Of a stretch of DNA of 64,000 bases, positions 26,348 through 35,471 are shown in pieces (the stretch's first letter is position 1; each line of letters opens with the position of its first letter). The position numbers and the translations under genes are program-made. Under the pieces are notes generated by a model. That model was not told the origin of the DNA, searched no databases, and saw only the letters and a list, made by a program, of their open reading frames with translations. This DNA is from Pseudomonas sp. S35 (GTDB taxonomy: Bacteria; Pseudomonadota; Gammaproteobacteria; Pseudomonadales; Pseudomonadaceae), in the NCBI RefSeq assembly GCF_009866765.1, contig NZ_CP019431.1:2542001-2606000 (forward strand), written 5' to 3'.

Positions 26348-27259
26348 ATGACGCCACAAGAACTAAAAACAGTCCTGTCTTCCGGCTTGCTCTCGTTTCC
26401 GGTCACCGACTTTGATGCCGCCGGCGACTTCCGCGCCGACACCTACGCACGCCGCCTCGAATGGCTGGCGCCTTATGGCGCCAGTGCGTTGTTCGCAGCG
26501 GGCGGCACGGGGGAGTTCTTCTCCCTGGAGTCCAAGGAGTACACGCAGATCATCAAGACTGCCGTGGACACCTGCAAAGGCCAGGTGCCGATCCTCGCCG
26601 GTGCCGGTGGCCCAACACGCCAAGCTATTGCGTATGCCCAAGAAGCCGAGCGCCTGGGCGCTGCGGGTATTTTGCTGATGCCCCATTACCTCACCGAAGC
26701 CAGCCAGAAGGGCTTGGTGGCGCACGTTGAGCAAGTGTGCAACTCGGTGGATTTCGGCGTGGTGGTGTACAACCGCAACCTCTGCCGCCTCAACGCCGAC
26801 AGCCTGGAACAGCTGGCCGAGCGCTGCCCGAACCTGATCGGCTTCAAAGACGGCATTGGTGAGGTCGAATCCATGGTCAGCATCCGCCGTCGCCTGGGCG
26901 ACCGCCTGACTTACCTCGGCGGCCTGCCGACTGCCGAAGTCTATGCCGCCGCCTACAAGGCCCTTGGCGTGCCGGTGTACTCCTCGGCGGTGTTCAACTT
27001 CATCCCGAAAACCGCGATGGACTTCTACCGCGCCGTGGCTGCCGACGATCACGCGACGGTGGGCCGTTTGATCGACGATTTCTTCCTGCCGTACCTGGCG
27101 ATTCGTAACCGTTGTGAAGGTTATGGCGTGAGCATCGTCAAAGCCGGCGCACGCCTGGTGGGCCATGACGCAGGCCCGGTACGTGCACCACTGACCGATC
27201 TGTTGCCCGATGAAGTGGAGCAACTGGCGGTGCTGATCAAGTCCCTCGGCGCTCAATAA
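26348..27259 (+). CDS. kdgD: 5-dehydro-4-deoxyglucarate dehydratase
   Basis: 303-residue dihydrodipicolinate-synthase-fold enzyme that dehydrates and decarboxylates 5-keto-4-deoxy-glucarate to 2-oxoglutarate semialdehyde. The Schiff-base Lys is in [10 protein letters not shown], the conserved Tyr in GVVVYNRN and the substrate loop in [11 protein letters not shown]. The start at 26348 ([10 protein letters not shown]) has GAGG upstream; the frame open from 26288 would begin inside operator site D. It completes the oxidative uronate route. The semialdehyde dehydrogenase for the last step is not in this cluster. Confidence 0.93.
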   Translation: MTPQELKTVLSSGLLSFPVTDFDAAGDFRADTYARRLEWLAPYGASALFAAGGTGEFFSLESKEYTQIIKTAVDTCKGQVPILAGAGGPTRQAIAYAQEAERLGAAGILLMPHYLTEASQKGLVAHVEQVCNSVDFGVVVYNRNLCRLNADSLEQLAERCPNLIGFKDGIGEVESMVSIRRRLGDRLTYLGGLPTAEVYAAAYKALGVPVYSSAVFNFIPKTAMDFYRAVAADDHATVGRLIDDFFLPYLAIRNRCEGYGVSIVKAGARLVGHDAGPVRAPLTDLLPDEVEQLAVLIKSLGAQ

Positions 27260-27264
27260 GCCCC

Positions 27265-27364
27265 TGTAGGAGCGAACTTGCTCGCAAAAAAGCCCAGACG
27301 GCCCGGGCCACTGGGTGGCGCTGCGTTTTCGTTGACGATTTTCGCGGGCAAGCCCGCTCCTGCA
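27265..27364. repeat. REP palindrome pair (REPIN-like)
   Basis: Two inverted REP-type palindromes about 55 bp apart: TGTAGGAGCGAACTTGCTCGC at 27265-27285 (forward) and the opposed TTCGCGGGCAAGCCCGCTCC at 27341-27360. They fill most of the gap between kdgD and the tautomerase gene, as REPINs do in fluorescent pseudomonads, and may separate or stabilise the transcripts. Confidence 0.75.
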
Positions 27365-27392
27365 ACAAGCCTTATTAACCGGAGTATCCGCA

Positions 27393-27761
27393 ATGCCCCA
27401 TTGCATCATCGACTGCCCCGCAACCCTGGCCCAGCGCATCGGCGAACAACGTCTGCTGGCCACCGTGCACGACACCCTCGACGGGTTCGGCGTGTTCAAG
27501 CCCGGCGACATCAAGGTGCGCCTCAACGGCTTCAGCCATTACCGCTGCGGCTCCACTGAAGACGACTTCGTGCATGTCGCGCTGTACCTGTTCGCCGGGC
27601 GCACGGTCGAACAACGTCGCAGCTTGGCTTCGGCAACACTGGCGGCCCTGATCGAGTTGCTGCCGCAGGTCGAGGCACTGTCTATGGACGTGCGCGAAAT
27701 GCCCCGCGAAACCTTCATCAATCGCAGCCAATACCTCGAAGAAACCGGGCGGCCGATGTAG
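27393..27761 (+). CDS. HpaF-like (CHMI family) tautomerase in the uronate region
   Basis: 122 residues beginning Met-Pro-His, so Pro-1 is available as catalytic base after Met removal. It aligns by eye over most of its length with HpaF at 531-923 (compare FVHVALYLFAGRTVEQRR with FVHMTLKVGHGRDLVTRQ), though overall identity is low. It lies between kdgD and the polygalacturonase gene in the same direction, far from the hpa genes. A keto-enol tautomerase acting on a uronate-derived keto acid is the natural guess. No published role is known to me. Confidence 0.75.
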   Translation: MPHCIIDCPATLAQRIGEQRLLATVHDTLDGFGVFKPGDIKVRLNGFSHYRCGSTEDDFVHVALYLFAGRTVEQRRSLASATLAALIELLPQVEALSMDVREMPRETFINRSQYLEETGRPM

Positions 27762-27781
27762 CCCTCAATGTGAATACCGGC

Positions 27782-27789
27782 AAAAACAA
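27782..27789 (+). promoter_or_regulatory. Crc/Hfq CA motif before the polygalacturonase gene
   Basis: AAAAACAA fits AANAANAA and overlaps the AAGGAG ribosome site, 10 bases before the start codon. Confidence 0.45.
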
Positions 27790-27799
27790 GGAGAACAAC

Positions 27800-29599
27800 A
27801 TGCCGTATCAACCCTCGCAAAAAACCTCAGCGCGTTGCGCACTCGCCCTTATCGCCCTCGGCTGCAGCCCTCTGTCCTGGGCGCTGCAAGCACCCTCGAA
27901 ACTGCAAGTACCGACCCTGGCTTATGACGATCAGCAAATCATCCTGGTCTGGGACAAGCCTGCCGATCATGGCGCCATCCAGGATTACCGGGTGTACGCC
28001 AACGGCGTGTTGATGGGCAGCGCCAACGCCAACAACGATCAGGTCTCACCGGCCAAGCCCTATATCGACCAGTTCTACCGGCAGGACACCGCCAACTTCC
28101 ACCATCGCATCGGCATTCACAGCTACACCGCCCAAGGCCTGAAGCCCGACACGGCCTACCGATTCACCGTGCGTGCAGTGGACGGCAACGGCAAGGAATC
28201 GGCAGACAGCGCCCCCGTACAGCAACGCACCACTAAGGTCGCGGCGCTGTTCGACGTGAAAAAATACGGCGCCAAAGGCGACGGCAGCCACCTCGATACC
28301 CTGGCGATTCAGAACGCCATCGATGCCTGCACCCCAGGCTGCAAAGTCCTGCTGCCCAAGGGCACCTACAAGAGCGGCGCGCTGTACCTCAAGAGCAACA
28401 TGACCCTGGAGATCGCCGAAGGCGCGACCCTGCTTGGCTCCGAGCGCGCCGAAGATTACCCATTGGCCGGTTACATCCAATACCCGTATTCCACCACCGT
28501 GCGCCCGGCCTCGCTGATCAACGCGTTGCCCCGCGATCCGCGCCAGCATCAGTCATTCGAAAACATCCGCATCGTCGGCAAGGGCACCCTCGACGGCAAC
28601 GGCTGGAAGCGCAACGCCGACGTCGTTGATGAGCGCGGCCAGCCGCTGCCGTTCTACCTGCCCAGCGACAACACCCGCTATGCCCAGGACGGCATCCTCG
28701 CCAAGGCCCAGGTGGAACAAGCCGTGGCGCGGGGCATGAACGTCAAGGATGCCTATGGGCAAATGCGTTCTTCGCTGATCACCCTGCGCAACGTCAAGAA
28801 CGTGTTCTACGGCGGCTTCACCGTGCTCAACCCGGCGTTCCACGGGATCATGAACCTGGAGACCGAAAACGTGGTGCTGGCCAACACCACCCACAAGACC
28901 TACGACGCCAACAACGGCGACGGCATCGAATTCGCCAACAGCAAAGGCGCGATGGTCTTCAACAACTTCTTTGACACCGGCGACGACTGCGTCAACTTCG
29001 CCGCCGGCACCGGTGCGAATGCCGTGCACCAGCCGCCTCAGGAAGACGCGTGGATTTTCAACAACTACTTCCGCAAAGGCCACGGCATGGTGGTGGCGGG
29101 CAGTCATACCGGCGCGTGGATCCAGAACATCCTCGCTGAAGACAACGTCTCCGACGGCACCGACGCGGGCCTGCGCATGAAAAGCACCAACTTCATGGGC
29201 GGTGGCGCGCGCAACGTGACGTTCCGCGATTCGGCGATTCGCAACACGGTCAAGCAGGCGTTTATCTTCACCCTCGACTACAACGACCCCAACGCCAAAC
29301 TGGACTACCAACGCTCCACGATTGCCGGGCAGTTCAAGGACATCCGCGTGAGTGACGTCAGCGTAGAAAACGCCCAGGGCGCGGCCATCGAGGTCAAGGG
29401 CGATGCCGTGCACAACGCCTACCATCAGGGATTGGTGTTCGAACGCGTGCGCTTTAGCGGCGCGGCCAAGGCGCGTATCGATGGGTTGAAAGACTCACGC
29501 TTCGAACACGTGGTGTTCAGTCAGACCGGCGGCGCCAATCCGTGGCAAGTGAGCGGTAGCCAAGGGCTGGTCTTCAAGGACGTGCAACCGACACCTTGA
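27800..29599 (+). CDS. pehX: Exported exo-polygalacturonase, GH28 with N-terminal FN3 domain
   Basis: 599-residue secreted enzyme cutting polygalacturonate. Signal peptide ends near LSWALQA; an FN3-like module covers about residues 33-145 (PSKLQVPTLAYDDQQIILVW to YRFTVRAVDGNG) and the GH28 beta-helix about 150-590. Active-site motifs are present: NGDGIEF (about 371), DTGDDCVN (about 392), KGHGMVVAGSHTG (about 427) and RMKS. Size and FN3+GH28 layout match the exo-acting PehX/YeGH28 type. The start at 27800 follows AAGGAG. It would feed the KdgM-type porin and ABC importer. Confidence 0.9.
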   Translation: MPYQPSQKTSARCALALIALGCSPLSWALQAPSKLQVPTLAYDDQQIILVWDKPADHGAIQDYRVYANGVLMGSANANNDQVSPAKPYIDQFYRQDTANFHHRIGIHSYTAQGLKPDTAYRFTVRAVDGNGKESADSAPVQQRTTKVAALFDVKKYGAKGDGSHLDTLAIQNAIDACTPGCKVLLPKGTYKSGALYLKSNMTLEIAEGATLLGSERAEDYPLAGYIQYPYSTTVRPASLINALPRDPRQHQSFENIRIVGKGTLDGNGWKRNADVVDERGQPLPFYLPSDNTRYAQDGILAKAQVEQAVARGMNVKDAYGQMRSSLITLRNVKNVFYGGFTVLNPAFHGIMNLETENVVLANTTHKTYDANNGDGIEFANSKGAMVFNNFFDTGDDCVNFAAGTGANAVHQPPQEDAWIFNNYFRKGHGMVVAGSHTGAWIQNILAEDNVSDGTDAGLRMKSTNFMGGGARNVTFRDSAIRNTVKQAFIFTLDYNDPNAKLDYQRSTIAGQFKDIRVSDVSVENAQGAAIEVKGDAVHNAYHQGLVFERVRFSGAAKARIDGLKDSRFEHVVFSQTGGANPWQVSGSQGLVFKDVQPTP

Positions 29600-29616
29600 A
29601 CGCAAAGAACTCACCA

Positions 29617-31079
29617 CAGGGTTAGGTGTCGGCCTCCACCCGTGCCTTGGGGGTGTGTCAGCGAATCATCTGTAACTGAACCACCACATTCTTGTGGTGA
29701 GCGGGCTTGCCCCGCGCTGGGCTGCGTAGCAGCCCCAATAAGGTCGCCGCGGAGTGCCAGAATTAATCGAGGTGGTGGTTTTGGGGCCGCTTCGCGGCCC
29801 AGCGCGGGGCAAGCCCGCTCACTACAGGGTTAGGTGTTGGCCTCCATCCGTGCCTTGGGGGCTTGTCAGCGAATCATCTGTAACTGAACCACCACATTCT
29901 TGTGGTGAGCGGGCTTGCCCCGCGCTGGGCTGCGTAGCAGCCCCAATAAGGTCGCCGCGGAGTGCCAGAATTAATCGAGGTGGTGGTTTTGGGGCCGCTT
30001 CGCGGCCCAGCGCGGGGCAAGCCCGCTCACTACAGGGTTAGGTGTCGGCCTTCACCCGTGCCTTGGGGGTGTGTCAGCGAATCATCTGTAACTGAACCAC
30101 CACATTCTTGTGGTGAGCGGGCTTGCCCCGCGCTGGGCTGCGCAGCAGCCCTAATAAGGTCGCCGCGGAGTGCCAGAATCAATCGAGGTGGTGGTTTTGG
30201 GGCCGCTTCGCGGCCCAGCGCGGGGCAAGCCCGCTCACTACAGGGTTAGGTGTTGGCCTCCATACGTGCCTTGGGGGTGTGTCAGCGAATCATCTGTAAC
30301 TGAACCACCACATTCTTGTGGTGAGCGGGCTTGCCCCGCGCTGGGCTGCGCAGCAGCCCCAATAAGGTCGCCGCGGAGTGCCAGAATTAATCGAGGTGGT
30401 GGTTTTGGGGCCGCTTCGCGGCCCAGCGCGGGGCAAGCCCGCTCACTACAGGGTTAGGTGTTGGCCTTCACCTGTGCCTCATGGGCTTGTCAGCGAATCA
30501 TCTGTAACTGAACCACCACATTCTTGTGGTGAGCGGGCTTGCCCCGCGCTGGGCTGCGCAGCAGCCCCAATAAGGTCGCCGCGGAGTGCCAGAATTAATC
30601 GAGGTGGTGGTTTTGGGGCCGCTTTGCGGCCCAGCGCGGGGCAAGCCCGCTCACTACAGGGTTAGGTGTTGGCCTTCACCTGTTCCTCATGGGCTTGTCA
30701 GCGGATCATCTGTAACTGAACCACCACATTCTTGTGGTGAGCGGGCTTGCCCCGCGCTGGGCTGCGTAGCAGCCCTAATAAGGTCGCCGCGGAGTGCCAG
30801 AGTTAATCGAGGTGGTGGTTTTGGGGCCGCTTTGCGGCCCAGCGCGGGGCAAGCCCGCTCACTACAGGGTTAGGTGTCGGCCTTCACCTGTGCCTCATGG
30901 GCTTGTCAGCGGATCATCTGTAACTGAGCCACCACATTCTTGTGGTGAGCGGGCTTGCCCCGCGCTGGGCTGCGCAGCAGCCCCAATAAGGTCGCCGCGG
31001 AGTGCCAGAATTAATCGAGGTGGTGGTTTTGGGGCCGCTTCGCGGCCCAGCGCGGGGCAAGCTCGCTCACTACAGGGTT
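29617..31079. repeat. Tandem array of seven 208-bp units, each with a REP palindrome pair
   Basis: Units start at 29617, 29825, 30033, 30241, 30449, 30657 and 30865, and the leading CAGGGTTAG motif of an eighth begins at 31073, so the period is exactly 208 with no indel. Each unit contains GTGAGCGGGCTTGCCCCGCG and its reverse complement, a 26-bp perfect inverted repeat with CTGGGC. Inside are three short hairpins: CACCACA/TGTGGTG, GGGCTGC/GCAGCCC and GGGCCGC/GCGGCCC. Differences between units fall mainly in loops (GTA/GCA, TTC/TTT) and in the linker. No RAYT transposase gene is nearby. Not a CRISPR array and not coding. Confidence 0.95.
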
Positions 31080-31155
31080 GTGGGTCGGCAACATATTGGG
31101 CAGCAGTTATGTATAGGGGGTGATAGCATTAGGCCACTTGTCTTGAGTGTTGCTT

Positions 31156-31488
31156 ATGTTTCCTGGCCTTATCCGCGTACTTGTCCTGGGCCTCATTTTG
31201 ACGCTGTCGAGCCTGTCCGCGCTGGCGGCCAATACGCCTTGCTCCGGCCGCAAGGGGGGCATTGCCGGTTGTGACGGTGATGTATTCCTGTGCAACGACG
31301 GCTCTATCAGCGCCTCGAAAAAAAGTTGCACCGCCTACACCGGCAACCGCTTGGCACGCCCGGCCGTGCAGCCGCTGCAAGGTCGCTCGCAGAGTTGCAG
31401 TTGTGGCAGCGGTGCGTACTGCACCGGTCCACGGGGCGGGGTCTTCTGCCTCACGCCTTCCGGGCAGAAAAGTTACCGGCGCCACTGA
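31156..31488 (+). CDS. Small exported Cys-rich protein, function unknown
   Basis: 110 residues. A signal peptide ([20 protein letters not shown], cut near ALA-ANT) precedes a short mature domain with eight cysteines ([34 protein letters not shown]), likely disulfide-bonded in the periplasm or outside. I do not recognise a functional family; similar small proteins occur in other Pseudomonas. The ATG at 31156 is chosen; a GTG at 31147 is in frame. It sits alone between the 208-bp array and the pst promoter. Confidence 0.7.
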   Translation: MFPGLIRVLVLGLILTLSSLSALAANTPCSGRKGGIAGCDGDVFLCNDGSISASKKSCTAYTGNRLARPAVQPLQGRSQSCSCGSGAYCTGPRGGVFCLTPSGQKSYRRH

Positions 31489-31534
31489 CATCAAAATGTG
31501 CGGCTGTGGCAGAAAGAAGGGACAAAATAGCGGT

Positions 31535-31552
31535 TTGCCATTCAATTTTCAT
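31535..31552 (+). promoter_or_regulatory. Pho box upstream of pstS
   Basis: TTGCCAT-TCAA-TTTTCAT: two 7-base repeats each matching CTGTCAT at five positions with a 4-base spacer, the layout of a PhoB site. It lies 60 bases before the pstS start, with a TAACAAT -10-like element following. Confidence 0.6.
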
Positions 31553-31612
31553 AAAAGCGTAACAATGCTGATGCAGAGTTCCGGGAGCCCGTAATCACAA
31601 GGATTTCCCTGA

Positions 31613-32641
31613 ATGAAACGTCTGATGAAGTCAGCTGCACTCGCCGTTGCGGTTTCTCTTAGTGCCACCTCGGTATTTGCTGCCGAGAACGTCCGTCTGA
31701 CAGGTTCTGGCGCCAGTTTCCCCGCGCCGATCTACCTCACCTGGTTCAAGGATTTCAGCAAGAAGACCGAGGGCGTCACGGTTGACTACCAATCCAAAGG
31801 CAGTGGCGCGGGTGTCCAGGACTTCCTGAACAAAACCGTGGACTTCGCCGCCAGTGACTCGGCCATGAAGGATGAAGACATCGCCAAGGTCGCCGAAGGC
31901 GTGCAGTTGCTGCCGATGACTGCGGGCGAAATCGTGCTGGCGTTCAACCTGCCGGGCAATCCCAAAGAGCTGAAGTTGCCACGCGATGTGTACTCCAACA
32001 TCTTCCTGGGCAAGATCACCAAGTGGAACGATCCGCAGATCGTCGCCGCCAACCCTGGCCTGAAACTGCCGGATATGCCGATCACCGTGGTCGTGCGTGC
32101 AGACTCCAGCGGTACCACTGCCGTCTTCACCAAGCACTTGGCGGCCATCAACCCACAGTTCCAGAAAGACTTGGGTGAAGGCAACACCGTCAACTGGCCT
32201 GCCAGCGACAAATTCATCAAATCGCCGAAGAACGACGGCGTGACCGCCACCGTACGCCAGACCCCAGGTGCGATTGGCTACATCGAATACGGCTTCGCCA
32301 AGCTGGCCAAGGTTGACTTCGCCCAACTGCAGAACAAGGCCGGCAAGTACGTGGTGCCTAACGCCGAAAGCGGTGCCGAAGCGCTGGCTGCGGTGAAGAT
32401 GCCGGAAAGCCTGGTGGCCTGGCTGCCGGACCCGGACGGCGCCAAGTCCTACCCGATCACCTCCTACACCTGGATGATCTTCCGCAAGGACAACGGCAAC
32501 CCGGCCAAGGCCAAGGCCATGCGTGAAATGGTCGAATACAGCCTGACCGAAGGGCAGAAAATCGCTGACTCGATGGGCTATATCCCGCTGCCGCAATCGG
32601 TGGTTGATCAGGTTCGCAAAGCGTCCGCCAACATTCAGTAA
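31613..32641 (+). CDS. pstS: Phosphate ABC transporter binding protein
   Basis: 342 residues, signal peptide ending SVFAAENV. The phosphate-binding motifs are intact: TGSGASFPAPIY at the N-terminus, DFAASDSAM, and VVRADSSGTTAVFTKHL. Length and sequence match the enterobacterial-type PstS. It is the first gene of a pstSCAB unit behind a Pho box, so it is probably induced by phosphate starvation. No phoU, phoB or phoR is present in the window, which hints that this is an additional Pst system. Confidence 0.93.
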   Translation: MKRLMKSAALAVAVSLSATSVFAAENVRLTGSGASFPAPIYLTWFKDFSKKTEGVTVDYQSKGSGAGVQDFLNKTVDFAASDSAMKDEDIAKVAEGVQLLPMTAGEIVLAFNLPGNPKELKLPRDVYSNIFLGKITKWNDPQIVAANPGLKLPDMPITVVVRADSSGTTAVFTKHLAAINPQFQKDLGEGNTVNWPASDKFIKSPKNDGVTATVRQTPGAIGYIEYGFAKLAKVDFAQLQNKAGKYVVPNAESGAEALAAVKMPESLVAWLPDPDGAKSYPITSYTWMIFRKDNGNPAKAKAMREMVEYSLTEGQKIADSMGYIPLPQSVVDQVRKASANIQ

Positions 32642-32715
32642 CGCTCGTGCGGCCTCTCTCGGCGGGCGCTGTCAGCCCAGCCGGGAGAGTTACCCCCTTG
32701 TTCCGGAATCAGCCA

Positions 32716-33681
32716 ATGAACACACCGTTTGTCGTACCGGGTAACCCGGACTCTGCCTGCCAGCCACCTTCTACGAAGGATTTCCTGGTTGATCGCACCT
32801 TCCGTGCGCTTGCGCGGATTGGCGTGGTCCTGGTGCTGGCGTTGGTGTTTGCCCTGGTGTTCGAAGTCGGACGCAAGGCCCTTCCAGGCATGGAGAAGCA
32901 CGGCTTTGACGTGCTGTTCGGCAGCGTCTGGGATGTCAACCAAGGCAAGTACGGCATTTTGCCGGCCATTTGGGGCACGCTGTACAGTGCCTTTATCGCG
33001 TTGCTGATCGCCGGTGTTTTTGGCGTCAGCATGGCGATTTTCCTCACTCAGGATTTTTTGCCGGCGAAGCTGGCGGCGGTGTTTCGTACCATCGTCGAAC
33101 TGCTCGCGGCTATCCCCAGCGTCGTTTATGGCCTGTGGGGCATTTACGTGGTTATCCCAGCGATTCGGCCGTTGACCGCATGGTTGAACACCGAACTCGG
33201 CTGGATCCCTTTTTTCGGCACGTCCTTGAGCGGTCCGGGTTTGCTCCCGGCAGCGCTGGTGTTGGCCATCATGATTTTGCCGACCATCGCCGCCGTGTCC
33301 CAGGACGCCCTCACCGCCGTGCCGATGAAAACCAAGCAGGCCGCCTACGGCATGGGCACTACTCACTGGGAAGCGATTCTCAAGGTGATGGTGCCCTCGG
33401 CGTCTACCGGCATCTTCGGTTCGCTGGTGCTGGGCCTGGGCCGCGCACTCGGTGAAACCATGGCCCTGGCCATGCTGGTGGGCAATGCCAACAACATCTC
33501 GCTTTCGCTGTTCGCACCGGCCAACACCCTGGCGGCGTTGCTGGCGCTGAACTTCCCCGAAGCCGGGCCGAACGAGATCGAGGTGCTGATGTACGCCGCA
33601 CTGGTGCTGATGTTGATCACGCTGATCGTCAACATCTTCGGCTCCATGATCATGATGTACGCCCAACGGGGTAATAAGTGA
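32716..33681 (+). CDS. pstC: Phosphate ABC transporter permease PstC
   Basis: 321-residue inner-membrane protein with about six helices and the family stretch ELLAAIPSVVYGLWGIYVV. The loop GLGRALGETMALAMLVGN is also typical. The ATG at 32716 (MNTPFVVPG) is preferred; the open frame back to 32647 begins just after pstS and lacks family sequence. Its stop overlaps the pstA start by one base. Confidence 0.93.
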   Translation: MNTPFVVPGNPDSACQPPSTKDFLVDRTFRALARIGVVLVLALVFALVFEVGRKALPGMEKHGFDVLFGSVWDVNQGKYGILPAIWGTLYSAFIALLIAGVFGVSMAIFLTQDFLPAKLAAVFRTIVELLAAIPSVVYGLWGIYVVIPAIRPLTAWLNTELGWIPFFGTSLSGPGLLPAALVLAIMILPTIAAVSQDALTAVPMKTKQAAYGMGTTHWEAILKVMVPSASTGIFGSLVLGLGRALGETMALAMLVGNANNISLSLFAPANTLAALLALNFPEAGPNEIEVLMYAALVLMLITLIVNIFGSMIMMYAQRGNK

Positions 33682-34592
33682 TGACTGATCTTTCTGCTGC
33701 AACCGACCTGACGTCCCCCGCCGGCGCACTGCCCAGCCTGCAACGCCGGTTCGAAGGCCGTGCCCTGCGCAGCCTGGTGCTGACCACCCTGGTGTGGACG
33801 GGCGCGTTGCTGGCCAGCGTGCCGCTGATTTCCGTGCTCTACATGCTGATCATGCGCGGCGGGGCACGCCTGAGCCTTGAAGTGTTCACCGAGCTGCCGC
33901 CCACCGGTTTTGAGACCGGTGGCGGTTTTGGCAACGCGATGGCCGGTACCTTCGTGATGGTCGGCATCGCCGCAGCCATTGCGGTGCCGGTTGGCATCAT
34001 GGCGGCGATCTTCCTCGCCGAACTGGGCCCTGAGAGCAAACTGGCGAACGCCGCGCGCTTTGCCGCGAAGATGCTCACCGGCCTGCCGTCCATCCTGGCC
34101 GGTGTGTTTGCCTACGCGTTGGTAGTGATGACCACCGGCACCTACTCGGCCCCGGCCGGTGGCGTGGCGCTGGCGGTGCTGATGCTGCCCATCGTGGTGT
34201 TGACCGCCGAAGAGTCGATGCGCATGGTGCCCAAGATCATGAAGGACGCCGCCTACGGCATGGGCTGCACCCGCTCCCAGGTGATCTGGAAAATCGTCCT
34301 GCCCACCGGCCTGCCGGCCATTCTCACCGGCGTGATGCTCGCCGTGGCCCGCGCCGCCGGCGAAACCGCGCCGCTGTTGTTTACCGCGCTGTTCAGCAAC
34401 TACTGGATCTACCACGACGGCAGCCTGGCGGTGATGAACCCGACAGCCTCGCTGGCCGTGCTGATCTACAACTTCTCCGGCATGCCCTTCGACAACCAGC
34501 TTGAACTCGCCTGGGCGGCGTCGCTGGTACTGGTAATGATCGTGCTGGTCGTGAATATCGTGAGCCGTATTTTCGGCAAGCCAAAGTATTGA
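33681..34592 (+). CDS. pstA: Phosphate ABC transporter permease PstA
   Basis: 303-residue permease with MLTGLPSILAGVFAYALVV, the YGMGCTRSQVIWKIVLP coupling loop and VARAAGETAPLLFTA, all typical of PstA. The start shares its A with the pstC TGA stop (TGATG), indicating translational coupling; an in-frame GTG lies one codon earlier. Confidence 0.93.
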   Translation: MTDLSAATDLTSPAGALPSLQRRFEGRALRSLVLTTLVWTGALLASVPLISVLYMLIMRGGARLSLEVFTELPPTGFETGGGFGNAMAGTFVMVGIAAAIAVPVGIMAAIFLAELGPESKLANAARFAAKMLTGLPSILAGVFAYALVVMTTGTYSAPAGGVALAVLMLPIVVLTAEESMRMVPKIMKDAAYGMGCTRSQVIWKIVLPTGLPAILTGVMLAVARAAGETAPLLFTALFSNYWIYHDGSLAVMNPTASLAVLIYNFSGMPFDNQLELAWAASLVLVMIVLVVNIVSRIFGKPKY

Positions 34593-34611
34593 AAACGGGA
34601 GCACCTGAATC

Positions 34612-35430
34612 TTGAACGTATCAACTGCGCAAATAGCCGCTCCGTTTGTCACCCAGGCGCCTGTGGTCATGGACTGCAAGCTGGACAAGATCTTCTACGG
34701 CAACTTCATGGCCGTGCGTGACAGCCATGTGCCGATCGAAAAGAACAAGATCACCGGCTTCATCGGGCCTTCCGGCTGCGGTAAAAGTACCGTGTTGCGT
34801 AGCCTCAACCGCATGAACGACCTGGTCAAAGGTTTCCGCTTCGAGGGCCATGTGCATTTCCTCGGGCAGGACGTCTACGGCAAGGGTGTGGACCCGGTGG
34901 TCGTGCGCCGTTATATCGGCATGGTGTTCCAGCAGCCGAACCCGTTCTCCATGAGCATCTTCGACAACGTGGCCTTCGGCCTGCGCCTGAACCGCTACAA
35001 AGGCGACCTGGGCGACCGCGTCAAGCACGCCCTGCAAGGCGCGGCGCTGTGGGATGAGGTCAAGGACAAACTCAAGGTCAGCGGCCTGTCGCTGTCCGGG
35101 GGCCAGCAGCAACGCCTGTGCATCGCCCGCGCCATCGCCACCGAGCCGGAAGTGCTGTTGCTCGACGAACCCTGCTCGGCGCTTGACCCGATCGCCACGC
35201 GCCGGGTCGAGGAGTTGATGGTGGAGCTCAAGAAGGACTACACCATCGCCCTGGTGACTCACAACATGCAGCAGGCCATCCGTGTGGCCGACACCACGGC
35301 GTTTTTCTCGGTGGACATTTCCCAGGGCACGCGCACTGGCTATCTGGTGGAGATGGGCCCAACGGCGCAGATTTTCGAGAACCCGCGCGAGCAAATGACC
35401 GGGGACTACATCACCGGCAAGTTCAGCTGA
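34612..35430 (+). CDS. pstB: Phosphate ABC transporter ATPase PstB
   Basis: 272-residue ATPase: Walker [25 protein letters not shown], Walker [14 protein letters not shown] with the Cys typical of PstB, and VTHNMQQA. The start is a TTG at 34612 with GGGAG about 11 bases upstream; no good ATG is in frame nearby. In the main Pseudomonas pst operon phoU comes next; here two unrelated genes follow. Confidence 0.92.
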   Translation: MNVSTAQIAAPFVTQAPVVMDCKLDKIFYGNFMAVRDSHVPIEKNKITGFIGPSGCGKSTVLRSLNRMNDLVKGFRFEGHVHFLGQDVYGKGVDPVVVRRYIGMVFQQPNPFSMSIFDNVAFGLRLNRYKGDLGDRVKHALQGAALWDEVKDKLKVSGLSLSGGQQQRLCIARAIATEPEVLLLDEPCSALDPIATRRVEELMVELKKDYTIALVTHNMQQAIRVADTTAFFSVDISQGTRTGYLVEMGPTAQIFENPREQMTGDYITGKFS

Positions 35431-35471
35431 ATCCTGCGCGGGCACGGACGCTCGCGCATGCCTACCTGTTT

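Noticed and set aside
29617..31079. CRISPR array
   Set aside because: The unit is 208 bp with no short repeat/variable spacer structure, and no cas genes are present.
29642..31123. Repeated ~95-codon open frames in the 208-bp array
   Set aside because: Because 208 is not a multiple of three, the same sequence is open in successive frames and overlaps itself; no ribosome sites. It reflects stop-poor REP sequence, not repeated genes.
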